From positions 124,001-188,000 of the forward strand of contig NZ_JAJNDU010000003.1 of assembly GCF_021043365.1 (NCBI RefSeq): a stretch of DNA of 64,000 bases, written 5' to 3'. The notes below the pieces were generated by a model. It saw only the letters and a program-made list of their open reading frames with translations, searched no databases and was not told the DNA's origin. Both the position numbers and the translations under genes were made by a program. This document shows, piece by piece, positions 52,308 through 61,224 of this stretch. The stretch is from Sphingomonas sp. IC-11. Its GTDB lineage: Bacteria > Pseudomonadota > Alphaproteobacteria > Sphingomonadales > Sphingomonadaceae. Position 1 is the first letter of the stretch. Each line of letters begins with the position of its first letter.

Positions 52308-53549
52308 TCACGTCACCGCTGCGCGAACGGCATAAGCAGGGTCGCGCCACGCTTCCGTGGCCATGACCTCGGCCAGCATCTCCACCGCGCGCCACACATC
52401 CTCATGCGAGGTGTACAGCGGCGTCAGCCCGAGCCGCAGGACATCGGGCGCGCGGAAGTCGCCGATCACGCCGCGCGCAATCAGCGCCTGGCAAATCTCC
52501 CAGGCGTAATCATGCGCCACGCTGACATGGCTACCGCGCGCATCGGCATCGCGCGGCGTTACGATGGTAAAGCCCGCGCCGACGCACCGCTGCTCGATCC
52601 CGGCGATCAGCAACTCGCTGAGCGACCGGCTCTTCGCCGCCACATCCGCCATCGCGACGCCGTCAAAGGTATCGAGCCCCGCGTCGAGCGCAGCCATGCC
52701 GAGGATCGGCGGCGTGCCACACAGGAACCGCTTCATGCCATCCGCCGGCGCATAATCGTCGCCGAAGTCGAACGGCGCGCCATGCCCCATCCAGCCGGTC
52801 AGCGGTGACCGCAACTGCCCCTGCCATCGCCGCGCGACATAGAGGAACGCCGGGGCGCCTGGCCCGCCGTTCAGATATTTGTAGCCGCAGCCGACCGCGA
52901 GATCGGCATCGCATCCATCAAGGTCGATCTCCACCGCGCCGGCGCTATGGCTGAGATCCCAAAGGATCAGCGCGCCCGCCGCATGGGCGGCCGCGGTAAG
53001 GCCGGCCATGTCCAGTTTCGCGCCCGTCTTGTAGTGGACATGGGTGAGCACCACGATCGCCGTATCGCCGTCGATTGCCCCGGCAATCTCGCTCGCCGGA
53101 ACGGTCCGCACGCGGCGATCGGGCAGCATCGCCGCCACCCCCTGCGCAATATACAGGTCGGTCGGAAAATTGCCGGGCTCGGTCAGGATCGTGGAACGGC
53201 CGGGGGCGGCGAGGCAGGCGGCAGTGATCAGCTTGAAGAGGTTCGCCGACGTGGAATCGGCCACGATCACCTCGTCCGCCGCTGCCCCGATCAGCGGCGC
53301 GATGCGCGCGCCCAACCGCGCAGGCGCGTCGATCCATCCATGCTTGTTCCAGCTGGCGATCAGGTCCTCGCCCCACTCCCCCGCAATTGCAGCCGCCACC
53401 CGGGCCGGCGTGGCGCACGGCAAGGCGCCCAGCGAATTGCCATCGAGGTACGTCACCCCCTTCGGCAGCGCAAAACGCGCGCGGCAAGGGCTGAGCGGAT
53501 CGGCGAGGTCGATCGCCTGAACCTCGGCAAGCTTGGGCCAGGCCGTCAC
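52308..53549 (-). CDS. kynU: Kynureninase
   Basis: A 413-residue PLP enzyme that splits kynurenine to anthranilate and alanine. It shows YLDGNSLGALP near the N-terminus, STSANLFKL, WDLSHSAGAVEID (binding the PLP ring Asp) and the PLP lysine in VGCGYKYLNGGPG. GTG 53549 overlaps the kynA stop (GTGA), so the two enzymes are coupled. The frame opens further upstream inside kynA but that part is noise. The third step enzyme, kynB, is not in the window. Confidence 0.95.
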   Translation of the reverse strand: MTAWPKLAEVQAIDLADPLSPCRARFALPKGVTYLDGNSLGALPCATPARVAAAIAGEWGEDLIASWNKHGWIDAPARLGARIAPLIGAAADEVIVADSTSANLFKLITAACLAAPGRSTILTEPGNFPTDLYIAQGVAAMLPDRRVRTVPASEIAGAIDGDTAIVVLTHVHYKTGAKLDMAGLTAAAHAAGALILWDLSHSAGAVEIDLDGCDADLAVGCGYKYLNGGPGAPAFLYVARRWQGQLRSPLTGWMGHGAPFDFGDDYAPADGMKRFLCGTPPILGMAALDAGLDTFDGVAMADVAAKSRSLSELLIAGIEQRCVGAGFTIVTPRDADARGSHVSVAHDYAWEICQALIARGVIGDFRAPDVLRLGLTPLYTSHEDVWRAVEMLAEVMATEAWRDPAYAVRAAVT

Positions 53550-54367
53550 AGCACGGCCCTCACCGTCAGCAGTTCGGGGAAGAACACCTGGTCGATCACC
53601 CGCGCCAGATACGGCACGCCAGCGGTGCCGCCGGTCCCGCGCTTGAACCCGATCACGCGCTCCACCGTCTTCAGATGGCCGAACCGCCACAGCTGGAAAC
53701 GATATTCCAGATCAACCAGCTTTTCCGCCAGTTCATAGAGGTTCCAATACCGTTCGGGCTCCGCATACACCTGGCGCCAGCAGGCTTCCACCGCCTCGGA
53801 CGCCTCATAGGGCTGGGTAACGTCGCGCGTCAGCTGCGCCTCCGGTACCGGCAGCCCCGCTCGCGCCAGCGCGCGGAGCGCCTCGTCATAGATGCTCGGC
53901 TGCTCCAGAGCGTCCTGAAGCATCGCTTGGAAAGCCGGTGCATCGGCGAACACGCGGATCATGCCAGCGTTCTTGTTCCCCATCAGGAACTCCATCGCGC
54001 GATACTGGTGCGACTGGAAGCCGGAGCTGGAGCCGAGCTTGTCGCGCATGGCGGAATAATCGGCCGGCGTAATCGTCGCCAGTATCTCCCAGCTGCCGAT
54101 CAGCTGCTGCTGGATCCTCGCGACGCGGGCCATCATCTTGAACGCGGCGTCCAGGCGATCCTCGGCGATCGCCCGGCGCGCGGCGGTCAGTTCATGAAGG
54201 CACAATTTCATCCACAGTTCGGACGCCTGATGGATGACGATGAACAGCATCTCGTCATGCGTATCGGACAACGGCGTCTGGCAGGCGAGAAGCTCGTCCA
54301 GCCGGAGATAGCCGGTATAGGTCAATCCCGCCGGTGCACCGGCGGAGGGGTCGGAGCGGTTTTCCAT
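53546..54367 (-). CDS. kynA: Tryptophan 2,3-dioxygenase
   Basis: A 273-residue heme dioxygenase that opens the indole ring of tryptophan. Conserved pieces are YLRLDELLACQ, HDEMLFIVIHQASELWMKL (distal His and Arg-side helix), GSSSGFQSHQYR and the proximal heme region HLKTVERVIGFKRGTGG, in which the first His ligates heme. The length fits the bacterial enzyme. It precedes kynU in an operon for tryptophan breakdown to anthranilate. Confidence 0.96.
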   Translation of the reverse strand: MENRSDPSAGAPAGLTYTGYLRLDELLACQTPLSDTHDEMLFIVIHQASELWMKLCLHELTAARRAIAEDRLDAAFKMMARVARIQQQLIGSWEILATITPADYSAMRDKLGSSSGFQSHQYRAMEFLMGNKNAGMIRVFADAPAFQAMLQDALEQPSIYDEALRALARAGLPVPEAQLTRDVTQPYEASEAVEACWRQVYAEPERYWNLYELAEKLVDLEYRFQLWRFGHLKTVERVIGFKRGTGGTAGVPYLARVIDQVFFPELLTVRAVL

Positions 54368-54408
54368 GGCTCCGTCCCTAGCGCGATTGGCCCCCTTGGC
54401 GCAGCCAG

Positions 54409-56532
54409 TTAGTTTGCCCCCGCGCCCGCCGTTGTCGTTGCGGTCGTCCGAACCTGGCTCTGGCAGGGCGGCGTGGCGCTGGCGAAATCCTCGAAGCTGC
54501 CGAAGCGGCTCGTGGCGTCTGCCGCTATCGTGCTTGCCTTGCCGGTCACTTCCCAGACATAGGATTTGTTGTTGTCAAAGCCGGCGATGGCCGCGTTGAG
54601 CGCCGCCGCTTCGGCTGCGCTGATCTCGGGCGCATCGACCCGGCGGCTCTTCACCATGCGGGCGACCTGCCCGTCGAAGGACGAGATCCGCCAGTAGGAG
54701 ATGCCGCCGAGCGTCCGGTCCATCGGCTTCGAGGAAAAGGACCAGCGAAAACCCTTGCCGGCCGGCGGCACCTTCACCGTTGTGGCGTAGCAGGAAAATG
54801 CGGGATAGTCGTTCGCATAGGGCGCGTCCTGCGGCTGATCCTTCGGCCGTTTCAGTTCGGACGGCGGCGGAAAGCCCCCGCCGAAGAGATAATGGGTATG
54901 GCCGTCCTTGGCGTCGCCCTCCCAGTCCATCTTACCCTCGCCGGTCAGGCCAAGCACCAGCAGGCGGTTGTCCTCGTCGAAGCGCCAGCTCGTATTTGAT
55001 GCTTCGACGGCGGGATATTGCTGGCGCCAGTAAGCGGCCAGCATCTTGTCCGCATCGCTCGTCGCCACTCCGGCAAGTTGGGCGCGAATGGCGTAGATCT
55101 CGTCGCCGCGCAGCGTCTGCTGGATACGATATCGAGCCGGCTTGTCGAACCCGGCGGAGGCATCGATGTCCACCACTTCGACGCGGTTCGGCAGGCGCGG
55201 GGCCGGAAAGGCGAGCGGCTCAAGCGCGCCGCCGTCGGCCCTCAGCGGCAGGACCCAGCGGGACAGCGGCGGATCGAGGGTCGCGAGCGATCGGTCCCCC
55301 AGACGCGTGCCGTCCAGCCAGACGGGCGCGCCGTTCACGCTGGCGCGCACGACGACATGATCGAAAAGGGCGGGGCTGGGCAGCCGCTGGTCCATGCCGT
55401 CGCCGCCCTTGCTCGCCACCAGCACGGCCTCCGCCGTGATCCCCATCTCGCGGAGCAGCGCGATCAGCAGTGCGGACTTGCCCTTGCAATCCCCGAACTT
55501 GCGGCTCCACGTTTCGTCGGCGCCGGCCGGCCGGTAATTGCCGCCGTCCAGCCCGACGTAAACGTAACGGATCCGGTCCTGAACCACGCGCAGCGCCGCC
55601 TCGACCCGGCGCGCCGGATCGCTGGTCTGTGCGGCGATCCGCTTGGCTTCCGCGCGCACGGGCGAGTCCGCCGCCAGATCGGCCGCCTGGGCAAAGGGCG
55701 CAGCGAACGACCGGGACAAGGTGGCCCAGTCCGGATAATCACCGAATTGCACCAGCCGCTTCACCATATAACGGAGGGGCGCTTGGTCGGGCAGGCTCAC
55801 CGATGCGGGATCAACGAGCAGATATTGATGCTCGACCTCCGTTCCGATCTCGCGGCTCGTCGGGCTGGGAAGATCGCCGGCGCTGCGAAAGGTCAGCGCG
55901 GCGGCCTTGGGTGACAGCACACGCAGCCGGTAGGCACCCCGGATGCCCACCAGCGGGAATTGCATGAAGCCGTCCGCGCGTTCGGCGGGGGCAAGGCCGC
56001 GGCGCCGCTTGGTGGCCGCAAACTCCAGTTCGTCGCCGATCTGGAGCCCCGCCGCCTGCAGCGTTGCGGTAAGATCACCGTGAAGCATCGACTGCTCGAG
56101 ATCATTCTCGCGCTGGATAACGGCGAACTTCTGGCCCGCGAGCACATCGGTGCTCTTGCCGTCGCGAATGATCGTCAGGCGATGAACGATCATCTCCTCG
56201 TTGGCCGGTGACCAGGCAACCGCGATGTTGCCAGCGCCCAGTCCTTCCGGAGAAAGGATCTTCAGCTTCCAGGATTGATATTCCTCCTGCACCCCGCTGT
56301 TCACCCGGACTTGGCTGTCGGAATAAACAACCCGCAATGGAGCGCCGGGCGGAAGGGGAGCATCGCTGGCGGCGGGCGGTGCAATCACCCATTCCGGGGC
56401 CGGCGCGTATCGAACGTCCCGCACACTGACCGCGCCCTTGTTCGTTGCCTTATGCTGCGCCGGCCGCACCTGCGCGCTCGCATTGCTGGCGAGCGCACTC
56501 ACCAGGACGATCGATAATCCCCCAAACCGCAT
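54409..56532 (-). CDS. DUF3857 and transglutaminase-domain exported protein
   Basis: A 707-residue protein with a signal peptide (about 1-20, ending ASAQ). A DUF3857 domain (about 60-225) is followed by a transglutaminase-like domain (about 270-390), with WSRKFGDCKGKSALLIALL holding the catalytic Cys and FDHVVV the His region. The last part (about 400-700) is a beta-rich domain. Such proteins are common in Bacteroidetes and sphingomonads, probably cross-linking or cutting peptides in the periplasm; the substrate is unknown. It lies 41 bases upstream of kynA on the same strand but need not be co-transcribed. Confidence 0.9.
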   Translation of the reverse strand: MRFGGLSIVLVSALASNASAQVRPAQHKATNKGAVSVRDVRYAPAPEWVIAPPAASDAPLPPGAPLRVVYSDSQVRVNSGVQEEYQSWKLKILSPEGLGAGNIAVAWSPANEEMIVHRLTIIRDGKSTDVLAGQKFAVIQRENDLEQSMLHGDLTATLQAAGLQIGDELEFAATKRRRGLAPAERADGFMQFPLVGIRGAYRLRVLSPKAAALTFRSAGDLPSPTSREIGTEVEHQYLLVDPASVSLPDQAPLRYMVKRLVQFGDYPDWATLSRSFAAPFAQAADLAADSPVRAEAKRIAAQTSDPARRVEAALRVVQDRIRYVYVGLDGGNYRPAGADETWSRKFGDCKGKSALLIALLREMGITAEAVLVASKGGDGMDQRLPSPALFDHVVVRASVNGAPVWLDGTRLGDRSLATLDPPLSRWVLPLRADGGALEPLAFPAPRLPNRVEVVDIDASAGFDKPARYRIQQTLRGDEIYAIRAQLAGVATSDADKMLAAYWRQQYPAVEASNTSWRFDEDNRLLVLGLTGEGKMDWEGDAKDGHTHYLFGGGFPPPSELKRPKDQPQDAPYANDYPAFSCYATTVKVPPAGKGFRWSFSSKPMDRTLGGISYWRISSFDGQVARMVKSRRVDAPEISAAEAAALNAAIAGFDNNKSYVWEVTGKASTIAADATSRFGSFEDFASATPPCQSQVRTTATTTAGAGAN

Positions 56533-56695
56533 ATGTCCCCCAATGTCCCCACGCGAATCTACCAGCGCTCGTCATCGCTCGCGAGGCACATTCGTAACCG
56601 TCGATCGAATACCGCCGTCCTGTTTGGGGAAAGGGGCGAACGATCGGGCAAAGCGGCGGATGACAGGCGCGGGGCAGAGCCGCTAAGCGCGCCCC

Positions 56696-57037
56696 ATGTA
56701 TTATGTCGCGCTCAAGAACTTTGTTGCGAGCATGGTTGAAGGCGGCGCCGACACGCTGGCCCATGTCCATGGCGGCATGCTGGTACTCATGCTGGCGCGG
56801 CTGATCACACGCCGCTCGCTCGCGACGCCAGTGCCGCTGGCCTGCGTCGTTGTTCTTCAGGTGCTCAACGAGTGCATCGACCGGTACAATCACGGATCGT
56901 GGCGTTGGCCGGACACGATCGGCGATACGTTGAACACGCTGTTCTGGCCAACGGTGCTGTTCGTCGGCCTTCGCCTGCGCCGCCAGCGCGATCCCGCGCC
57001 AAGCGTCGCGACCGGCAAGGTGGCCGAGGAAGCATAA
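56696..57037 (+). CDS. Small membrane protein with VanZ-like features
   Basis: A 113-residue protein with three hydrophobic segments (about 22-38, 44-60 and 80-95). The motif HVHGGMLVLMLAR and the later NECIDRYNHGSWRWPDTIGD are notable for acidic and His residues in the membrane plane. DTIGDTLNTLFWP resembles the VanZ-like pattern D-x-x-x-N. No function is known. It has a weak ribosome site and is divergent from the DUF3857 gene. Confidence 0.7.
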   Translation: MYYVALKNFVASMVEGGADTLAHVHGGMLVLMLARLITRRSLATPVPLACVVVLQVLNECIDRYNHGSWRWPDTIGDTLNTLFWPTVLFVGLRLRRQRDPAPSVATGKVAEEA

Positions 57038-57099
57038 GCGCGAACGCGCCCCCGCGCGCCCGCACCTGGCGCACCGGAGAACGCGCGTCCGGCTCGTCG

Positions 57100-57420
57100 T
57101 TACTCGGGCTCTACCGTCACGCTGGGACGGCGATTGATGATCACGCCGCGCTCGGCCATTTCCTTTGCGAAGTCATGCCGGGCATCGGCAACCTCGCGTC
57201 GATATTCGGCCCATGCGTCAACCCGATCGGCCTGGTCGTTCGCTCGGGCCAGATCCTTGCGCAGTTCGCGCCGGGCTTCGCTCAGATCAGTTTTGTAATC
57301 CAGATAATGTGAATTACTGTCGTCATACACAGCACCGCGAAAAGGCTTGTCGCCAGCCTGTGCCGGCGATGCTGCAATGAGCGGAATACTGGCTGCGGCC
57401 AGTGCAATGATGATCTTCAT
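57100..57420 (-). CDS. Small periplasmic helical protein
   Basis: A 106-residue exported protein. A signal peptide (about 1-22, ending SPAQAG) is followed by a highly charged helix (about 45-95) with DLSEARRELRKDLARAND and VADARHDFAKEMAERG, likely a coiled coil. No family is recognised. GGAGGAGG stands just before the ATG. Its upstream region carries a sequence close to the general-stress (EcfG) promoter pattern, so it may be stress-induced. Confidence 0.75.
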   Translation of the reverse strand: MKIIIALAAASIPLIAASPAQAGDKPFRGAVYDDSNSHYLDYKTDLSEARRELRKDLARANDQADRVDAWAEYRREVADARHDFAKEMAERGVIINRRPSVTVEPE

Positions 57421-57457
57421 ACGCCTCCTCCGATTACTCTTTGCGGAGGCTGGTTAT

Positions 57458-57483
57458 AACCGCGCCGAAGGTAGGTCGGTTCC
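57458..57483 (-). promoter_or_regulatory. Possible EcfG-type stress promoter
   Basis: On the minus strand GGAAC is followed after 16 bases by CGGTT, close to the alphaproteobacterial EcfG pattern GGAAC-N16/17-CGTT but one base off. The spacing to the ATG of the small periplasmic protein (38 bases) is right. The -10 end overlaps GGTTATAACC, a perfect 10-base palindrome. Confidence 0.3.
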
Positions 57484-57579
57484 CTTCAACCAGAATCACC
57501 ACCTGAACTGGCACGGTCTATTATCAGCCATTCAGCGCCTTTACTTCATGGACGGGGAGACAAAATCATGAGGGCGTGA

Positions 57580-58914
57580 TCAGCCAACCATGCGGCGGCG
57601 ATCGTCGGCATCAAGCGCGCTGAGCGACGATCCCTTGCTTTCCCGCATGAACATCGCGGCGATCACGCTGACGCCCGCGCTCAGGCCGACATAGATCGCG
57701 AGCGGCATCCAGCTGTCATAGACGCGCAACATCGACGCCCCGATCAGCGGCGCCCAGGATCCCGCCACGATTGCGGTCACCTGATAGCCGAGCGACACGC
57801 CGGAATAGCGCATCCGCGTCGGGAACATCTCCGCCATGATCGCTGGCTGCGGCGCATACATCAGGCCGTGGACCGCGAGGCCCGCCATGATCGCGGCCAG
57901 CATGATGACCGTGTCTCCGGTGTCGAACATGGGAAATGCGGCGAACGGCCATGCCATCGCCAGTGCGGACCCGAGAAGGTAGACCGGGCGGCGGCCCAGC
58001 AGGTCGGCCAGTGCGCCAGCCGCCGGAATGACCACGACGTGCAGCAGGTGACCGATGAACAGCAGTCCCAGGATACGGCTCGTGGCGATGCCGCGATGGG
58101 CCAGGTAGGTGATCGAGAACGTGACCACCATGTAATAGAGGATGTTCTCGCCGAACCGCAGCCCCATCGCGTTGAACACCGCGCGCGGGTATCGCCGGAA
58201 CACTTCGGTCACGCCATGCCCGGCATCGGCGCGACGTTCCGCCTCCTCCCGCGCCGCATGGAACAGCGGGGAATCGCTCACCTGTGTGCGGATGTAATAG
58301 CCGATCGCGATAATGATCACCGACAGCCAGAAGGCGACCCGCCATCCCCAGGCGAGGAAGGCCTCCTCGGATAGGAAGGTGGACAGGAGCAGCAGCACGA
58401 CGGTGGCGAGCACATTGCCCAGCGGCACGCCGGCCTGGGGAAAGCTGCCCCAGAAGGCGCGGCTCCGGTTGGGACTATGCTCCGTCACCAGCAGGACGGC
58501 CCCGCCCCATTCGCCGCCGAGCGCGAATCCCTGGATGAACCGCAACAGCACCAGCAGCGCCGGCGCCCAATAGCCGATCGCGTTGAACCCAGGCAGGCAG
58601 CCCATCAGGAATGTCGACGCCCCGATCAGGACCAGGCTGAACTGAAGCAGCGACTTGCGCCCGATCCGGTCTCCGACGTGACCAAAGACGACGCCGCCAA
58701 GCGGTCGCGCGATGAAGCCGACGGCATAAGTGGCAAAGGCCGCGATGATGCCGTCCAGATTGTTGGCGGTCTGCGGGAAGAACAGCTTGCCGAATACCAG
58801 CGTCGCCGCTGTGCCGTAGAGGAAGAATTCATACCATTCGACGATGGTGCCGGCCATCGACGCGCCGACCACCTTACGCAGGTGGGACAGGTCCGCCTTG
58901 GCTTCGTGCTCCAT
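57580..58914 (-). CDS. MFS transporter, metabolite:H+ symporter type
   Basis: A 444-residue major facilitator with twelve predicted helices. Its loop between helices 2 and 3 reads GHVGDRIGRKSLL, and RFIQGFALGGEWGGAVLL in helix 4 is typical of the MHS family (KgtP, ProP, ShiA). The substrate, likely an organic acid or osmolyte, cannot be told. The gene stands alone and is divergent from the TetR regulator with 269 bases between. Confidence 0.9.
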   Translation of the reverse strand: MEHEAKADLSHLRKVVGASMAGTIVEWYEFFLYGTAATLVFGKLFFPQTANNLDGIIAAFATYAVGFIARPLGGVVFGHVGDRIGRKSLLQFSLVLIGASTFLMGCLPGFNAIGYWAPALLVLLRFIQGFALGGEWGGAVLLVTEHSPNRSRAFWGSFPQAGVPLGNVLATVVLLLLSTFLSEEAFLAWGWRVAFWLSVIIIAIGYYIRTQVSDSPLFHAAREEAERRADAGHGVTEVFRRYPRAVFNAMGLRFGENILYYMVVTFSITYLAHRGIATSRILGLLFIGHLLHVVVIPAAGALADLLGRRPVYLLGSALAMAWPFAAFPMFDTGDTVIMLAAIMAGLAVHGLMYAPQPAIMAEMFPTRMRYSGVSLGYQVTAIVAGSWAPLIGASMLRVYDSWMPLAIYVGLSAGVSVIAAMFMRESKGSSLSALDADDRRRMVG

Positions 58915-59183
58915 CTCACTTCCCCTCCTGCGCGCCGGACGGCATTGACCCGCACCCTGCTGAATGACGGCTTAGATCGGCTGCCACTCCTTGCCCAGCG
59001 CGCTCGCCATCGGACGTTGGCGGACGGCGTAGCCAGCTGGCCATCGCTCCGCCCGGAAAGGCCGATCGCTCCCGACAATGCACTGTTTTGACCCAATGCA
59101 ATCCTGTTTTGGGCCGCGAGTGCCCCACCCAAATCGTCATCCGCCAGGGACAAGCCGCCTGGCCCTCCCTATATTGCCCCCGC

Positions 59184-59768
59184 ATGGAGAGGCACGAGCC
59201 AGACAAGCGCCGCAGCCGCGCGCCACGGCGCGACGCGCAGGAACGACGCGAAGCCCTGATCGCTTCGGCGGTCCTATGCTTCACCGCGGAGGGCTATCGC
59301 GTCCCACTGGACACGATTGCGGAGCGCGCGGGCGTGGGCCGCGGCACGCTTTATCGCAACTTCAAGGACCGTGACGCCCTCGTGGTGGCGATCTTCTCGC
59401 GTGAGGCTGACAGGCTGGAACAGGTCATTGATCCCGCCCGCCCGCTCGTCGACATCCTCTCGGGCTTCGTGCTGGACGGCGCCGTCGCATCCTCCCTGTT
59501 CGCGCGTATCGCCGCTGATCTGCAGCTCGACGAAGCCAACCGCGCCGCCCTTGAGGCGCTAGGCAACAGGATGGAGCGGATTTTTGCCCCCGCGGTCGCC
59601 GCCGCCAAGGAACGCGGCGAGATCGCATCCACCGTCACGCCGCGCGACATCGTGCTCGCCGCCCGTATGGCCAGCACCGTGATGCTGCCCTTTCTGAGCG
59701 AGGATGAAGTGGCGGCTCAGGTCAGCGAAGCGCTGCGCCTGGTGTTTGACGGCCTGCGCCCCCGTTAG
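59184..59768 (+). CDS. TetR-family regulator
   Basis: A 194-residue regulator. The N-terminal HTH (about 20-65) reads ALIASAVLCFTAEGYRVPLDTIAERAGVGRGTLYRNF, quoted in part as IAERAGVGRGTLYRNF, the family signature. The rest is a helical ligand domain. ATG 59184 is preferred; an earlier ATG adds 32 residues. Its last 47 bases overlap, in antisense, the 3' end of the outer-membrane factor gene of an efflux operon, so it may control that operon. In the gap before it CTGTTTTG occurs twice, 21 bases apart (59083 and 59104), which could be part of its operator. Confidence 0.93.
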   Translation: MERHEPDKRRSRAPRRDAQERREALIASAVLCFTAEGYRVPLDTIAERAGVGRGTLYRNFKDRDALVVAIFSREADRLEQVIDPARPLVDILSGFVLDGAVASSLFARIAADLQLDEANRAALEALGNRMERIFAPAVAAAKERGEIASTVTPRDIVLAARMASTVMLPFLSEDEVAAQVSEALRLVFDGLRPR

Positions 59769-61224
59769 GGTTCGGCGCACGCCAGCCGAGGCCCAGCGCC
59801 TTGTTTATCGCAATATAGCTCTGCGTTAGCTGAGCCTTCGCCTGGGCGACGGCAGCCGCCGCAGCGATCCGTTGCCGCTCCACGTCGAGTTGGTCGATCA
59901 CCGTAGTTGTTCCTGCCTCTACCCGCTGGCGGTTAAGCGCAGCGGCCCGGTTCGCGGTCGCTTCGGCCTGCGCAAACCGGCCCAACTGTGCACGCGTGCT
60001 GCCGAACCGCGACAATGCGGTTTCTGCCTCCTGCAGCGCCTCCAGCACGGCTTGGCGGTACCCGGCCTCTGCCGAGTCGCGCTGCGCTTCCGAAGCCCGG
60101 GTGGCCGCTCGCGCCCGTCCGAAATCCAGGAACGACCAGTTCAGCGAGGGCGCGATCAGGGTGGTCAGGTTTCCGAGATCAAATATGTCACCCGGCTTCG
60201 TGCCGCCCAGCCCCAGAAGCCCCATGAAGCTGATCCCCGGCAGCTCCTTCGCCTTGTTCACTCCGACGCCAGCAGTGGCAGCCGCCAGCTGCCGTTCCGC
60301 CGCCCGGATGTCCGGACGTTGAGCAATCAATGCGGCCGGATTGCCGATCGGTACGGTGGCCGGAGGGAGCGGCACCGGCGCATCTGCGGCGAGCATGGTA
60401 TCGACGGCGCCCGGTGCCTGCCCGGTGAGTACCGCCAAGAGGTTCAACTGCTCGTCCCGCTGCGCGCCGAGCGGGATCGCCTCCGCCTCGGTATTTTCCA
60501 GCTGGTTCTGCAGGCGCTCGAGCTGCAATCGGGAGGCGGTACCGCGGTCAACGCGCTGACGCGTCAGCGCAAGCTGCTGCTGCTGAAGCCTGGTGGATTC
60601 GGCATTCAGCCGGATGCGCGCCTGTATATCGCGAAGCGCGACATACGCCTGGGCGACCTGTGCGGAGAGAGAGACCTGCGCATCCGCCAGATCTGCTTCG
60701 CGGGCTGCTGCAGTAGCGCGCGCCTGCTCGACGCCGCGTCGCCCGCCGCCGAATAGATCGATTTCCCAGGAAACGTTGAGACCGACATTGTAGAACTCGA
60801 GCGCCGTTCCGCCGTCTCCCGCACCATCTTGTCCGCCGTTGCCCCCGGATCCGCCGCCGGGCGCCCCCAACCCGACGCCGGGCAGTTCCGCATATAGATA
60901 CTGCCCCGTGGCGCTGGCGCTCGGGAGGCGCGCGGCCCGCTGTTGACGCAGTTGAGCCTCTGCCTCGCGGATACGGGCGCTTGCCTGATCAAGGCTCGGG
61001 TTATGCGCCAGGGCATCCTGTACCAGCGCGTCAAGGGTGGGATCGCCTAGGGCCTCCCACCAGCGCGCCAGACCGGGTGTGGCGCTAAGCGCTGGATCCC
61101 GAGCCCGCACAAAGGTGCCGCGATCAACAGCCTGCGAGGCTGCCGCTGGAGGTCCCTTATAGTCCGGACCGACCGTGCACCCGCCGACTAGAGCCAGGGC
61201 TGAAGGCAAAACAAGTCGCCGCAT
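59722..61224 (-). CDS. Outer-membrane efflux factor lipoprotein
   Basis: A 500-residue OprM/NodT-type outer-membrane protein. A lipoprotein signal ends ALVGGCTVGPDY (lipid on the Cys at about 16), standard for the family. Two helical OEP repeats follow (about 60-270 and 280-475) with a Gly/Asp-rich insert near 120-135. It provides the outer exit duct for the EmrAB pump. The ATG overlaps the emrB stop by one base (TGATG). Its 3' end overlaps the tetR gene by 47 bases in antisense. Confidence 0.92.
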   Translation of the reverse strand: MRRLVLPSALALVGGCTVGPDYKGPPAAASQAVDRGTFVRARDPALSATPGLARWWEALGDPTLDALVQDALAHNPSLDQASARIREAEAQLRQQRAARLPSASATGQYLYAELPGVGLGAPGGGSGGNGGQDGAGDGGTALEFYNVGLNVSWEIDLFGGGRRGVEQARATAAAREADLADAQVSLSAQVAQAYVALRDIQARIRLNAESTRLQQQQLALTRQRVDRGTASRLQLERLQNQLENTEAEAIPLGAQRDEQLNLLAVLTGQAPGAVDTMLAADAPVPLPPATVPIGNPAALIAQRPDIRAAERQLAAATAGVGVNKAKELPGISFMGLLGLGGTKPGDIFDLGNLTTLIAPSLNWSFLDFGRARAATRASEAQRDSAEAGYRQAVLEALQEAETALSRFGSTRAQLGRFAQAEATANRAAALNRQRVEAGTTTVIDQLDVERQRIAAAAAVAQAKAQLTQSYIAINKALGLGWRAPNPNGGAGRQTPGAALR

